From Acinetobacter sp. ANC 4910 (GTDB lineage: Bacteria > Pseudomonadota > Gammaproteobacteria > Pseudomonadales > Moraxellaceae): DNA of 64,000 nt. The notes below the pieces were generated by a model. The model had not been told where the DNA came from, searched no databases, and worked only from the letters and a program-made list of their open reading frames with translations. The translations under genes were made by a program, and so were the position numbers. Positions 25,934 to 34,568 of this stretch are shown one piece after another. Location of the stretch: the NCBI RefSeq assembly GCF_004331035.1, contig NZ_SJNT01000005.1, forward strand, positions 1-64,000. Reading direction: 5' to 3'. Numbering within the stretch: the stretch's first letter is position 1; each line of letters starts with the position of its first letter.

Positions 25934-25954
25934 CATTTAAACCTAGGAAACATT

Positions 25955-26533
25955 ATGGGCCACCGTTTAAGTAAAATTTATACCCGCACAGGTGATACAG
26001 GAACCACAGGACTTGGCGATGGTTCTCGTGTAACTAAAGATGATCTACGAATTACCGCACTTGGTGATGTGGATGAACTCAATTCAACGATTGGTGTCCT
26101 GCGTGCTCAAATTAGCGCAAGCCCAATCACTGACAAAGCAATCTGGGATAAAAGCTTAAGTCTCATTCAGCATTGGCTGTTCGACTTAGGTGGTGAAGTA
26201 TGCATTCCCAACTATCATTTGCTACAGCCTGTTTGCATTGAGTTTCTTGAACAAGAAATTGACCGTATGAATGAAAACTTGCCGATGCTGAAAGAATTTA
26301 TTCTCCCTTCTGGTTCTTTGGCATGTAGCTATGCACACCAAGCACGAGCGGTATGCCGCCGAGCAGAACGTAGCCTAATGTCGGTACACACCCGTGATCA
26401 GAACATTCAAGCCACTGCATTAAAGCTGCTCAACCGTTTATCCGACTGGCTTTTTGTCGCCTCGCGCGCCTTGCAACGAGCTGAAGGTGGCTCAGAAGTG
26501 CTTTGGCAAAAAAATATTAACGACACGATTTAA
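25955..26533 (+). CDS. Cob(I)alamin adenosyltransferase (PduO type)
   Basis: Transfers the adenosyl group of ATP to cob(I)alamin, making coenzyme B12. The 192-residue protein begins with the PduO-type ATP-binding segment TRTGDTGTTGLGDGSRV and has the later RAVCRRAERSL helix with conserved Arg residues. It follows btuB, so uptake and activation of B12 are linked and probably share riboswitch control. Ribosome-binding site AGGAAA. Confidence 0.93.
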   Translation: MGHRLSKIYTRTGDTGTTGLGDGSRVTKDDLRITALGDVDELNSTIGVLRAQISASPITDKAIWDKSLSLIQHWLFDLGGEVCIPNYHLLQPVCIEFLEQEIDRMNENLPMLKEFILPSGSLACSYAHQARAVCRRAERSLMSVHTRDQNIQATALKLLNRLSDWLFVASRALQRAEGGSEVLWQKNINDTI

Positions 26534-26542
26534 AAAGTAACC

Positions 26543-26579
26543 TGATTGAGGCTAGGTCATCAATCTTCAGTCTCAATCA
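26543..26579 (+). terminator. Possible terminator after the adenosyltransferase gene
   Basis: TGATTGAG (26543-26550) and CTCAATCA (26572-26579), eight-base arms with a 21-base loop and only a weak T stretch. Confidence 0.3.
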
Positions 26580-26754
26580 TCACTTTTGCTCTGTTCAAGT
26601 TCATTGAATCGAACTTTGATTTTTATCACTATTCAAACTATTCTTTAGCATTTAAATTTCTAAAAATAAGGATTCAAATACAAGTCAATGGACTGTGAAA
26701 TTTCACGTAACTCCGTAATAATCAAAATAGAGTAATCACTAAGCAGATTTAAAC

Positions 26755-27474
26755 ATGCAAATTATCGGACATCGTGGCGCCCGGGGTGAAGCACCTGAAA
26801 ATACTTTAGGTGGATTCCAATATTTACATGACTTAGGTATCCGTGCAGTCGAGTTTGATGTGCGTCAACTCAAAGATGACACTTTAGTGGTGATGCATGA
26901 TGATAATTTTTTACGCACCACTTCAATTGAACAAAATCTTTACGCCTGTACAGCTCATGACTTACACCGCTTCAATCAAGCCTCTATCTGGATGGATTGG
27001 CAACATGAAAATACGCCAACCCTAGAACAAAGCCTGAATATTCTGCGTGAATTTTCTCATCTAGAAGTGGAAGTAAAAGCCGTGAATGATTTTGCAGCTG
27101 CAGAGAAACTGATTCAAAGTTTAGAACAAGCTTTGACAGGATTTGAGCACAATGCGGTTATCACCAGTTTTGACTTAAAAATTCACCAAGCTTTACAACA
27201 AGCTCACTCGCGATTTAGACGCGGACTTCTGATTGAAGAAGACATCCAAGAACGTGCCATTGAACAGGCACTGGCATTAGGCTGTAGCCGTATTGGCTGG
27301 ATGAATCAATTGGCAAGTGATGCCTTAATTGAAGCCACCCACGCTGCAGGATTAAAGGTCAGTGTCTGGACCGTCAATAATGTTGATCGTGCCAAGCATC
27401 TGCAAACTTGTGGTATTGATGGCTTGATTACCGATTTTCCCAAAATGATGCTGCAACAGCTAAATTTAGGCTAA
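26755..27474 (+). CDS. Glycerophosphodiester phosphodiesterase
   Basis: Hydrolyses deacylated phospholipids to glycerol 3-phosphate and an alcohol. The 239-residue protein has the GDPD marks GHRGARGEAPENT (5-17), EFDVRQ and VVMHDD, and the C-terminal SVWTVNN and GLITDFP. No signal peptide, so it is the cytoplasmic UgpQ-like type. It stands alone rightward, with about 220 non-coding bases before it and 290 after. Confidence 0.92.
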   Translation: MQIIGHRGARGEAPENTLGGFQYLHDLGIRAVEFDVRQLKDDTLVVMHDDNFLRTTSIEQNLYACTAHDLHRFNQASIWMDWQHENTPTLEQSLNILREFSHLEVEVKAVNDFAAAEKLIQSLEQALTGFEHNAVITSFDLKIHQALQQAHSRFRRGLLIEEDIQERAIEQALALGCSRIGWMNQLASDALIEATHAAGLKVSVWTVNNVDRAKHLQTCGIDGLITDFPKMMLQQLNLG

Positions 27475-27538
27475 AAATTGGTTCGGATAACAAGTAAAAT
27501 TGACCCGCAGTTAAGATGAGTACGGCAGTTGACCTAAA

Positions 27539-27665
27539 GTACAATAGAAATATATCAAGCAACCAATAAAAATAGCGGATTGGTTACGATAAATTCAATC
27601 TTAGCATAGTCTTATTCTGTTACTGTTTAGTACAATACAACTGTACAATAATGCTAGAGTACAAA
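27539..27665 (+). promoter_or_regulatory. GTACA/TGTAC repeats upstream of the desaturase
   Basis: GTACAA occurs at 27539, 27630, 27643 and 27659. The middle copies form an inverted pair GTACA-n7-TGTAC (27630-27646). This is 100-230 bases before the desaturase start and looks like an operator array for a dimeric regulator. I do not recognise the consensus. The rest of the 27475-27766 gap shows no gene. Confidence 0.45.
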
Positions 27666-27766
27666 TGTTGCTCATGCTAATATGCCAGAATCTTAATCCT
27701 TACAGCTTGTAATGATTTAAGTTCTCAATTTTAACCTGTATCAGGTTTCTAGGAGTGCTGTTGGAG

Positions 27767-28933
27767 ATGAATCCTCCCCTACCTCAAGCCCCAATTAACT
27801 GGATTGCAATTTTTGCACTGGTTTTTTTACCTATTGTTGCGGTTATCGCTGTTCCACTCTATGCCATCAATCATGATTTTAGCTTAAGTGCTTGGGTCAG
27901 CATGATTGTGCTATTGGGTGTGAGTAGTTTGGGTATTACTGCGGGCTATCATCGCTTATGGGCACATCGTGCTTATGAAGCGACACTACCTTTAAAAATC
28001 ATTTTGATGATTATGGGTACTTTTGCAGTTCAGAACAGTATTTTATTCTGGTCTTCTGGTCACCGTACCCATCACCGTCATGTCGATGATGTGGAAAAAG
28101 ATCCATACTCAATCAATAAAGGCTTTTGGTTTGCCCATATGGGGTGGATGTTACATGACTATCCAGCAGCAGAGCCTAATTTTAAAAATGCACCTGACCT
28201 GCTAAATGACAAGTTGGTCATGTTCCAACATAAATATTATGTGCCTTTGGTTATTTTGGTGCATACCGGTATTTTATTACCGATTGGTTGGGCGGTTGGC
28301 GATATGTGGGGCGTGTTACTTTTGGGTGGATTGGTACGTTTAATCCTGAGCCATCATGTAACCTTCTTCATTAACTCACTTTGCCATATGTGGGGTAAAC
28401 GCCCATATACGGATGAAAATACTGCGCGCGATAACTTCTTGCTTGCGATTGCCACTTGGGGCGAGGGTTATCACAACTATCATCATATTTTCCAATACGA
28501 TTATCGTAATGGTGTGAAATGGTGGCAGTATGATCCAACCAAATGGTTAATCTGGTCATGTTCAAAACTCGGTTTAGCGAAAAACTTGCGTCGTATTCCA
28601 AGCTTTAATATCAAGAAAGCCGAACTTGCAATGAAGTTCAAATACGCTGAACAAGACTTAGAAGTTCATGGTCTAAACGTTAGTGACGATATCAATTCGG
28701 CTAAAGCTCGTATTGCTCAAGAGTACGATGCATTTACTCAAACCTTGAATGACTGGGCAAAGTTAAAAGAACAAGAAATTCAAGCTAAGAAAACTGCTGT
28801 GGCTGAAAAAATCCATCTAATGGATGAGAAACTCAAAGTTGAATTTCAGTTGGTCGAAAAGCGTTTAGGACATCATCGTGAGACTTTAACCAAGCTGATG
28901 CGTAGCATTAAAAAAGCGCCTGTTTCACAGTAA
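27767..28933 (+). CDS. Delta-9-type acyl-CoA/fatty-acid desaturase
   Basis: Di-iron membrane enzyme that introduces a cis double bond into saturated acyl chains. The 388-residue protein has four main hydrophobic helices and all three histidine boxes: HRLWAHRAY, HRTHHRHVD and EGYHNYHHIFQYDYRNG. A charged coiled extension of about 100 residues follows the catalytic part. The frame is open from a GTG at 27755 that overlaps the AGGAG ribosome-binding site, so I use the ATG at 27767; a TTG at 27761 has better spacing and is an alternative. The GTACA/TGTAC repeats upstream suggest fatty-acid-responsive control. Confidence 0.9.
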   Translation: MNPPLPQAPINWIAIFALVFLPIVAVIAVPLYAINHDFSLSAWVSMIVLLGVSSLGITAGYHRLWAHRAYEATLPLKIILMIMGTFAVQNSILFWSSGHRTHHRHVDDVEKDPYSINKGFWFAHMGWMLHDYPAAEPNFKNAPDLLNDKLVMFQHKYYVPLVILVHTGILLPIGWAVGDMWGVLLLGGLVRLILSHHVTFFINSLCHMWGKRPYTDENTARDNFLLAIATWGEGYHNYHHIFQYDYRNGVKWWQYDPTKWLIWSCSKLGLAKNLRRIPSFNIKKAELAMKFKYAEQDLEVHGLNVSDDINSAKARIAQEYDAFTQTLNDWAKLKEQEIQAKKTAVAEKIHLMDEKLKVEFQLVEKRLGHHRETLTKLMRSIKKAPVSQ

Positions 28934-28964
28934 TTACTGTCTAACGAATTGATCGTTTCGAAAG

Positions 28965-28988
28965 AAAGCTCCGCAAGGGGCTTTTTTT
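28965..28988 (+). terminator. Intrinsic terminator of the desaturase gene
   Basis: AAAGCTCC-GCAA-GGGGCTTT followed by T residues. Confidence 0.85.
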
Positions 28989-29018
28989 AGCAATACATAA
29001 AACATAAAGGAAAACCAT

Positions 29019-29348
29019 ATGGATATAATAAACATCCCCTTCGGCATCACCAACTGGGCAAAGATACCAACCACCCGCCATACAGGTGATCAAGGTTATG
29101 CCCTATGGCGTACCCAGCAATTTGACGCGATTCGCGTGCGTATGGTGGAGTATTCGGAGAACTATTTGGCCGACCATTGGTGTTCTAAAGGGCATATCCT
29201 GTTGTGCTTAGAAGGCGAACTACACACCGAACTAGATGATGGTCGTAGCTTTACCCTCACGGCTGGCATGAGTTACCAAGTTGCGGATCAGGCCGAAGCC
29301 CATCGCTCATCTACCTCGAAGGGCGCCAAGCTGTTTATAGTTGACTAA
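29019..29348 (+). CDS. DHCW-motif cupin-fold protein
   Basis: Small cupin of 109 residues. The motif DHWCSKGHILLCLEGEL (about 51-67) matches the family called DHCW-motif cupin, and the second cupin part carries AEAHRSS. Metal binding by the His residues is likely; function unknown. A good AAAGGAAAA ribosome-binding site precedes the ATG. Confidence 0.85.
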   Translation: MDIINIPFGITNWAKIPTTRHTGDQGYALWRTQQFDAIRVRMVEYSENYLADHWCSKGHILLCLEGELHTELDDGRSFTLTAGMSYQVADQAEAHRSSTSKGAKLFIVD

Positions 29349-29426
29349 AATAGTTGGATATATCTCTTAACACTAAAACTTTGCTATATTGATGGGATCA
29401 TGGCTTATCCCTTGTGATCCTTCACT

Positions 29427-30872
29427 ATGCAGTTCAATTCACGCTACTCCCTCCTTCCTTCAAAGCTTTATCACCATCAACAACCCTTGCCTCTGAAAGG
29501 GGCAAAAGCAGGTCATTTCAATACCGCTTTGGCAGAACAGTTGCAATGGTCTGAAGCCGACAAACAGTCATGGGTGGACATTTGTAGTGGGCAAAAAACC
29601 TTTGCTGAGTTCACACCGCTTGCGATGGTTTATGCTGGGCATCAATTTGGACAATGGGCGGGTCAACTTGGTGATGGTCGTGGTTTACTGATTGCACAAA
29701 TTCTCGATCAAAAACAACAAACCATCGACTTACATTTAAAAGGTGCAGGCTCGACCCCCTACTCACGTATGGGCGATGGTCGTGCGGTATTACGCTCGGT
29801 TATTCGTGAATATCTGGCAGGTCATGCACTCAATGCACTGGGTATTCCCTCTAGTAATGCAATCGGTTTTACTTCGTCTACTCAAGGTGTACAGCGGGAG
29901 AAGCTAGAGCTAGGCGCAATGATGCTACGCACATCAGACTGTCATATTCGTTTGGGGCATTTTGAGTGGATTAATCAGTATCAATCCGACCTATTGGCAG
30001 ACTTCACCCAAAAATGTATGGAATGGCATTATCCTGAATGCTTGCAAGCCGAACAACCAATCTTGGCTTTTGCCACCCAAGTGATTCAACGGACTGCGGT
30101 GATGATTGCCAAATGGCAACTGATTGGTTTTGCACATGGCGTCATGAATACCGATAATTTGAATATTACGGGTTCAACCCTCGATTTTGGTCCTTATGGC
30201 TTTATGGAACGCTTCCGCCCCAATTGGATCAATAACCACTCCGACTACCAAGGCCGCTATACCTATCAGCAGCAACCGAGCATTGGTCACTGGAATTTAT
30301 GGACATGGCTAAATAACCTCATTCCGCTTTGCCCTCAAGACTATGACAAAGAACAATGGAAGCAAAACCTTGCCACTTGCCTAGAGCACTACGAACCCAC
30401 GTTCTTGGAACACTATAAACTAGGTTTAAGTCAGAAAATGGGCTTGCCTCATTTCCATGCTGACAGTTTTGACTGTGCCATGAGCTTCTTACGGATTCTA
30501 CAAACCGAACAGCTTGACTACACACAAAGCTTTACTCGTTTGCAAGATAAGCAATATGAAATCATTAAAGATGACTGCCTTGACCGCCGTCAGTTTGAAA
30601 GTTTCCTTGCACAATACCAACAGATTCGTGCCAATCAAGACACAGCAGAATTGGATGCAGCCATGCAACAAGCCAATCCAGTTTATATCCTACGCAATCA
30701 CATGGCACAAAAAGCGATTGAACTGGCTGAGCGCAATGATTTTTCAGAAGTCGACCGACTGTTTAACTTGCTCAGTCAGCCTTTTACACAACAGCCTGAT
30801 TTAGAAAATGCTGAAGATTTAGCCCCATTAGCAAATGATGTGCCTGAAGTGATGGTGAGTTGTTCGTCTTAA
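29427..30872 (+). CDS. selO: Protein adenylyltransferase SelO
   Basis: Pseudokinase that transfers AMP from ATP to protein hydroxyl groups, linked to redox stress. The 481-residue protein has GHQFGQWAGQLGDGRG, the nucleotide-binding LKGAGSTPYSRMGDGRAVLRS and the metal-binding NTDNLNITGSTLDFGP. It ends in SCSS, so the near-terminal cysteine of bacterial SelO (which replaces selenocysteine of eukaryotic SelO) is kept. It is a single gene, rightward, with a weak ribosome-binding site. Confidence 0.95.
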   Translation: MQFNSRYSLLPSKLYHHQQPLPLKGAKAGHFNTALAEQLQWSEADKQSWVDICSGQKTFAEFTPLAMVYAGHQFGQWAGQLGDGRGLLIAQILDQKQQTIDLHLKGAGSTPYSRMGDGRAVLRSVIREYLAGHALNALGIPSSNAIGFTSSTQGVQREKLELGAMMLRTSDCHIRLGHFEWINQYQSDLLADFTQKCMEWHYPECLQAEQPILAFATQVIQRTAVMIAKWQLIGFAHGVMNTDNLNITGSTLDFGPYGFMERFRPNWINNHSDYQGRYTYQQQPSIGHWNLWTWLNNLIPLCPQDYDKEQWKQNLATCLEHYEPTFLEHYKLGLSQKMGLPHFHADSFDCAMSFLRILQTEQLDYTQSFTRLQDKQYEIIKDDCLDRRQFESFLAQYQQIRANQDTAELDAAMQQANPVYILRNHMAQKAIELAERNDFSEVDRLFNLLSQPFTQQPDLENAEDLAPLANDVPEVMVSCSS

Positions 30873-30942
30873 AAGTTTGGCCTAAACTGTGGATAAATTC
30901 AACAATATCCACAGGGCTCCCCCTACTAGAGTAGTGATCACC

Positions 30943-31314
30943 ATGTCCTTACACCTTATTGCCGCAAAAGCTGCACTTGCCCTACCAGAAGTCACGTGTA
31001 GTCAACCCTTTGGTGAGGGCTGTGATGTCTATAAAGTCATGGATAAAATGTTTTTGCTCAATTCATCTTTAAGTGGTGCAACTTTAAGTAACTTAAAAGT
31101 TACTCCTGACCACGGCGCGATGCTACGTGATATTTATCCGTATATTCATGCCGGTTGGCATATGAATAAAAAGCATTGGATTTCAATCTATGAAGATGAA
31201 AACTTAGAGCCTGATTTAGTTATTGATCTAGTGCAAAATTCTTATGAGCTTGTGATATCCAAGCTGAATAAACTACAAAGACAGCGAATCGCTGCACTTA
31301 AAGCCATCCGCTAA
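30943..31314 (+). CDS. MmcQ/YjbR-family protein
   Basis: Protein of 123 residues resembling MmcQ/YjbR (CyaY-like fold), with the typical Asp/Glu- and Trp-containing GWHMNKKHWISI segment and a late LVQNSYELVISKL helix. These proteins are described as DNA-binding-like, but the role is unknown. I use the ATG at 30943; the frame is open for 18 more codons upstream without family likeness. Confidence 0.75.
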   Translation: MSLHLIAAKAALALPEVTCSQPFGEGCDVYKVMDKMFLLNSSLSGATLSNLKVTPDHGAMLRDIYPYIHAGWHMNKKHWISIYEDENLEPDLVIDLVQNSYELVISKLNKLQRQRIAALKAIR

Positions 31315-31507
31315 ATATTAAATGAAGAAGATTTTAATTATTTCTTTTGATTTTTTTAAGCTGAGCATTATCACGTCATCAAGCTGATCATAAGTTTGAA
31401 TATATCTTGTCTCTTCTCTGCTGCACAGCTTTTCAACATTTTCCAATATTGCCCACTTGGAACAAAAAATTCGAAACTAAAAGCGAAGTGAGCAATTGAG
31501 AGATCAT

Positions 31508-31537
31508 AAAAAAGCCCGACATCCTGTCGGGCTTTTT
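31508..31537. terminator. Bidirectional intrinsic terminator
   Basis: AAAAAGCCCGACA-TCC-TGTCGGGCTTTTT, a 13-base perfect stem with T-runs on both strands. It stands about 200 bases after the YjbR gene, in a gap (31315-32290) that holds no intact gene apart from the relic at 31971. Confidence 0.85.
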
Positions 31538-31970
31538 CGTATTGATTTGCTAGGTATAACCCCTGTCGTACCTCACATCCTCGTGTTGAACTTATCATTT
31601 TTGTTTTATGTTTTGGAACATCCTGTTCTCCATAACTGCATCTTATAAAAAATTTTAGGGCTGACCTAGACGCAATCCGCTTGAGTTGGTGTAAGCCAAA
31701 ACGTACATGGAAAAACTAGCTTAATCAGACTTACCCCCAAAATTATCCGCAGAAATTGTGGATAGTTTTCAGGATGGTTGCAGCCAAGCCGTACTTCTTT
31801 AAAGTTAATTTTTGAGTACTTTAAGAGCAACTTGATAGCTTACTGCTTTAATCTGTTGGAAATACAACCGCTCTCTTCGCAATTTTGTCTATTTAATTAG
31901 CTATACATATCAATCCGAAAAGATTAAGCATGAGTGTCGCTCACTCTCCACTCAAATTAATCAGAAAGCC

Positions 31971-32207
31971 ATGCTGAACCTCAAACAAAGACGGGCTGAA
32001 ACTGATGAAACCTAAGTCATTTTCCTGCTCGACTCCTTATTCGAATGCATTGTCGAAAAGTTTAGTCGCTACTTCTACAATTCAGCCCTAAGTGACATGC
32101 TCATCGCTAACGGAACGCTTCACTGACTTGAATACAGACTGATCCACCTTGTCCAAAGTAAAAGTAAAAAAGACAACCTAGAACATTATTTAAGTACTTA
32201 TAATTGA
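31971..32207 (+). pseudogene. Possible decayed ORF
   Basis: One plus frame (ATG at 31971, final stop at 32205) reads like protein, with segments such as LLDSLFECIVEKFSRYFYN and SDMLIANGTLH, but it is broken by TAA at 32013 and TGA at 32124. An ATG at 31930 in another frame could be its shifted beginning. I do not recognise the family. It may be a gene relic or chance; the surrounding 31540-31970 is non-coding as far as I can see. Confidence 0.3.
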
Positions 32208-32244
32208 GCAATCAATCAGAACCATAAACGATCAAAAGCCCAAT

Positions 32245-32271
32245 AAAAAAGGACTCAGATTGAGTCCTTTT
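32245..32271 (-). terminator. Intrinsic terminator of the permease gene
   Basis: Minus-strand AAAAGGACTCA-ATC-TGAGTCCTTTT followed by two more T; 11-base perfect stem. Confidence 0.9.
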
Positions 32272-32290
32272 CAACATCATCACCTGCGCT

Positions 32291-33634
32291 TTAGCTTTTC
32301 TTCGGCTTTAATGTTTTAAACAAAACAAATAGCACGAGGATCCAGACAGGAAGCATCAATACTGAAAGCATAAAGCCTTGGTTCCACATGATATACAAAA
32401 TCATCAGCATAAAGGCTAAAACAAAATAATTGCTAAACGGTGCAAACAACGCTGGAAACTTGGTTTGAATGCCCTGTTTTTTCATACTCTGTCTAAATTT
32501 AAGATGGATCAAACTGATCATCATCCAATTCAACACCGCAGCACTGACCACAATATAAATCAGATAACTGAGCGCTTTTTCAGGTAAAAAGTAATTCAAC
32601 AGCACACAACCAAAAATCAGTAATGCTGAAAATAATACAGCCGCTATCGGTGTCCCTTGTCGATTAACCTGCTTAAAAACTTGCGGGGCATTGCCCTGTT
32701 CTGCCAGACCTAATAGCATGCGACTATTGGCATACATCCCACTATTACAAACAGAAACCGATGCGGTCAAAATAATAAAATTCAGCAAATGGGCTGCCCA
32801 ATCAATGCCCATTTGCTTAAAAATAAGCACGAATGGACTTTTATCTAGCCCACCCAAATCCAGTTGATTCCAAGGTACCAAAGACAAAAGAATCGCCAAC
32901 GAGCAAATATAGAACAGGAAAACCCGAATCACGGTTTGATTGACTGCTTTGGGAATATTCTTTTCAGGATCTTCGGTTTCCGCAGCCGCCATACTAATCA
33001 GCTCAATACCGCCAAAAGCAAACATCATAAAGGCCAGCATATAAAACAAGCCTTCAAAGCCATGTGGGAAAAACCCACCATGTGCCCATAAGTTCGTGAC
33101 GGATGCGGTTGAACCGACATCAGCCGTCAACAAGAGATAAACCCCGAAGATGATCATCGCGATAATCGCCACAACTTTAATCATCGACAGCCAAAACTCA
33201 GACTCTGCATACAGTTTGACATTGGCGAGATTGGCCAGTGTGATCACCACAAAGAACACCAGCACCGAGACCCACGCAGGAATATGCGGCCACCAATAAT
33301 TCACATACTTACCAATCGCGGTCAGCTCAGTCATCACCACCAAGATATACAGTACCCAGTAGTTCCAGCCCGTTAAAAAGCCTGAAAACCGTCCCCAATA
33401 TTTAAAGGCAAAGTAGCTGAATGAACCCGTCACGGGTTCATGCACAATCATTTCTCCGAGCTGACGCATAATTAAAAATGCAATCAAACCGCCTATCATA
33501 TAACCCAAAATAATCGATGGGCCAGCAGACTCAATAATATGTGCTGAACCTAAGAACAATCCCGTACCAATTGCACCGCCCATGGCGATCAATTGGATAT
33601 GGCGGTTCTTTAAACGGCGCTGAAGTTTAGGCAT
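32291..33634 (-). CDS. Amino-acid permease (APC superfamily)
   Basis: Inner-membrane amino-acid/proton symporter of 447 residues with twelve predicted helices. The first-helix signature GGAIGTGLFLGSA and the FAFGGIELISMAAAETEDPEKNIPKA segment place it in the AAT group with CycA, ProY, AroP and GabP. Substrate cannot be read. I use the ATG at 33634; a TTG four codons earlier is possible. It is a single leftward gene downstream of baeSR but separated from it. Confidence 0.9.
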   Translation of the reverse strand: MPKLQRRLKNRHIQLIAMGGAIGTGLFLGSAHIIESAGPSIILGYMIGGLIAFLIMRQLGEMIVHEPVTGSFSYFAFKYWGRFSGFLTGWNYWVLYILVVMTELTAIGKYVNYWWPHIPAWVSVLVFFVVITLANLANVKLYAESEFWLSMIKVVAIIAMIIFGVYLLLTADVGSTASVTNLWAHGGFFPHGFEGLFYMLAFMMFAFGGIELISMAAAETEDPEKNIPKAVNQTVIRVFLFYICSLAILLSLVPWNQLDLGGLDKSPFVLIFKQMGIDWAAHLLNFIILTASVSVCNSGMYANSRMLLGLAEQGNAPQVFKQVNRQGTPIAAVLFSALLIFGCVLLNYFLPEKALSYLIYIVVSAAVLNWMMISLIHLKFRQSMKKQGIQTKFPALFAPFSNYFVLAFMLMILYIMWNQGFMLSVLMLPVWILVLFVLFKTLKPKKS

Positions 33635-33802
33635 CTCGCTGCTCAAAACACATGCTCATCTGACAAAAAATGAATTGTATCGCTTGCACAAGCGATCAAC
33701 CAGTCTTGTCCTTTAAAATCGCCGATTGCTCTGTCTCATTTTCACCCACTGGAGATTTAAAAGAACGGCTGATTTTCATTACCACCTTTGCTTTAATCCC
33801 AT

Positions 33803-33835
33803 AAAAAAAGCGGATAGCCCAAGGCTTATCCGCTT
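33803..33835 (-). terminator. Intrinsic terminator of baeSR
   Basis: Minus-strand AGCGGATA...TATCCGCT (8 pairs) followed by a T-run, just after the baeR stop. Confidence 0.85.
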
Positions 33836-33858
33836 CTTCTATCGCTCAGAAACCTGAA

Positions 33859-34545
33859 TTAATCTTCTGGATATTCAAAACGATAACCGACACCATACAC
33901 GGCTTGAATCCATTCATGACGGTTGCCTGTTTCGGCTGCATCCGAAATTTTTCGACGTAAGTTTTTAATATGGCTATCAATAACACGGTCTGCCACATCA
34001 AAACTATCTGGATTAATATGGTCTAATAATTGTACGCGCGAATAAACTTGCCCAACATGCTCAAGGAACAATTCCAAAAGGCGAAATTCGGTTGGGGTTA
34101 AGTTCAGGGTCTTTTGTTGATACCAAATGCGTTGTTGTGCTTTATCTACCCGAAATAAGCTATTTTCTTCAGGCTCGGCTTTACGCTCTAAACGGCGTAA
34201 AACCGCTTGTACACGCGCCACCAATTCTTTTGGGCTAAAAGGCTTACAGACATAATCATCTGCTCCCATATTTAAGCCCAACACACGATCAATTTCTTCT
34301 GTTCGTGCAGTCACCATAATAATCGGTAAGTCAGATTGTTCTCTGACCTTACGACAAATGGTGAGCCCATCCATACGTGGCACCATCAAGTCTAAAATCA
34401 TCAGGCTTGGTTTACGTTGCATAAAACTATCATAGGCTTCCTGCCCATCATGGAACAGGCTCACTTCAAGACCTGCTGCTTCTAGATAATCACGGACCAA
34501 TTGAGCCAGTTCAACTTCATCTTCAACCAGCATAATATGCTTCAT
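33859..34545 (-). CDS. baeR: BaeR: OmpR-family response regulator
   Basis: DNA-binding response regulator of 228 residues. The receiver domain (about 3-115) has the phospho-acceptor Asp52 in LDLMVPRMDG, Thr79 and Lys101; the C-terminal winged helix (about 128-226) ends YGVGYRFEYP. Use of the ATG at 34545 gives an AAGGAAAT ribosome-binding site; the frame is open 16 codons upstream into the histidine-kinase gene. It follows baeS directly. In Acinetobacter baumannii BaeSR influences efflux pumps and disinfectant tolerance. Confidence 0.9.
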   Translation of the reverse strand: MKHIMLVEDEVELAQLVRDYLEAAGLEVSLFHDGQEAYDSFMQRKPSLMILDLMVPRMDGLTICRKVREQSDLPIIMVTARTEEIDRVLGLNMGADDYVCKPFSPKELVARVQAVLRRLERKAEPEENSLFRVDKAQQRIWYQQKTLNLTPTEFRLLELFLEHVGQVYSRVQLLDHINPDSFDVADRVIDSHIKNLRRKISDAAETGNRHEWIQAVYGVGYRFEYPED

Positions 34546-34568
34546 GAATATTTCCTTTATGGTTTCAT

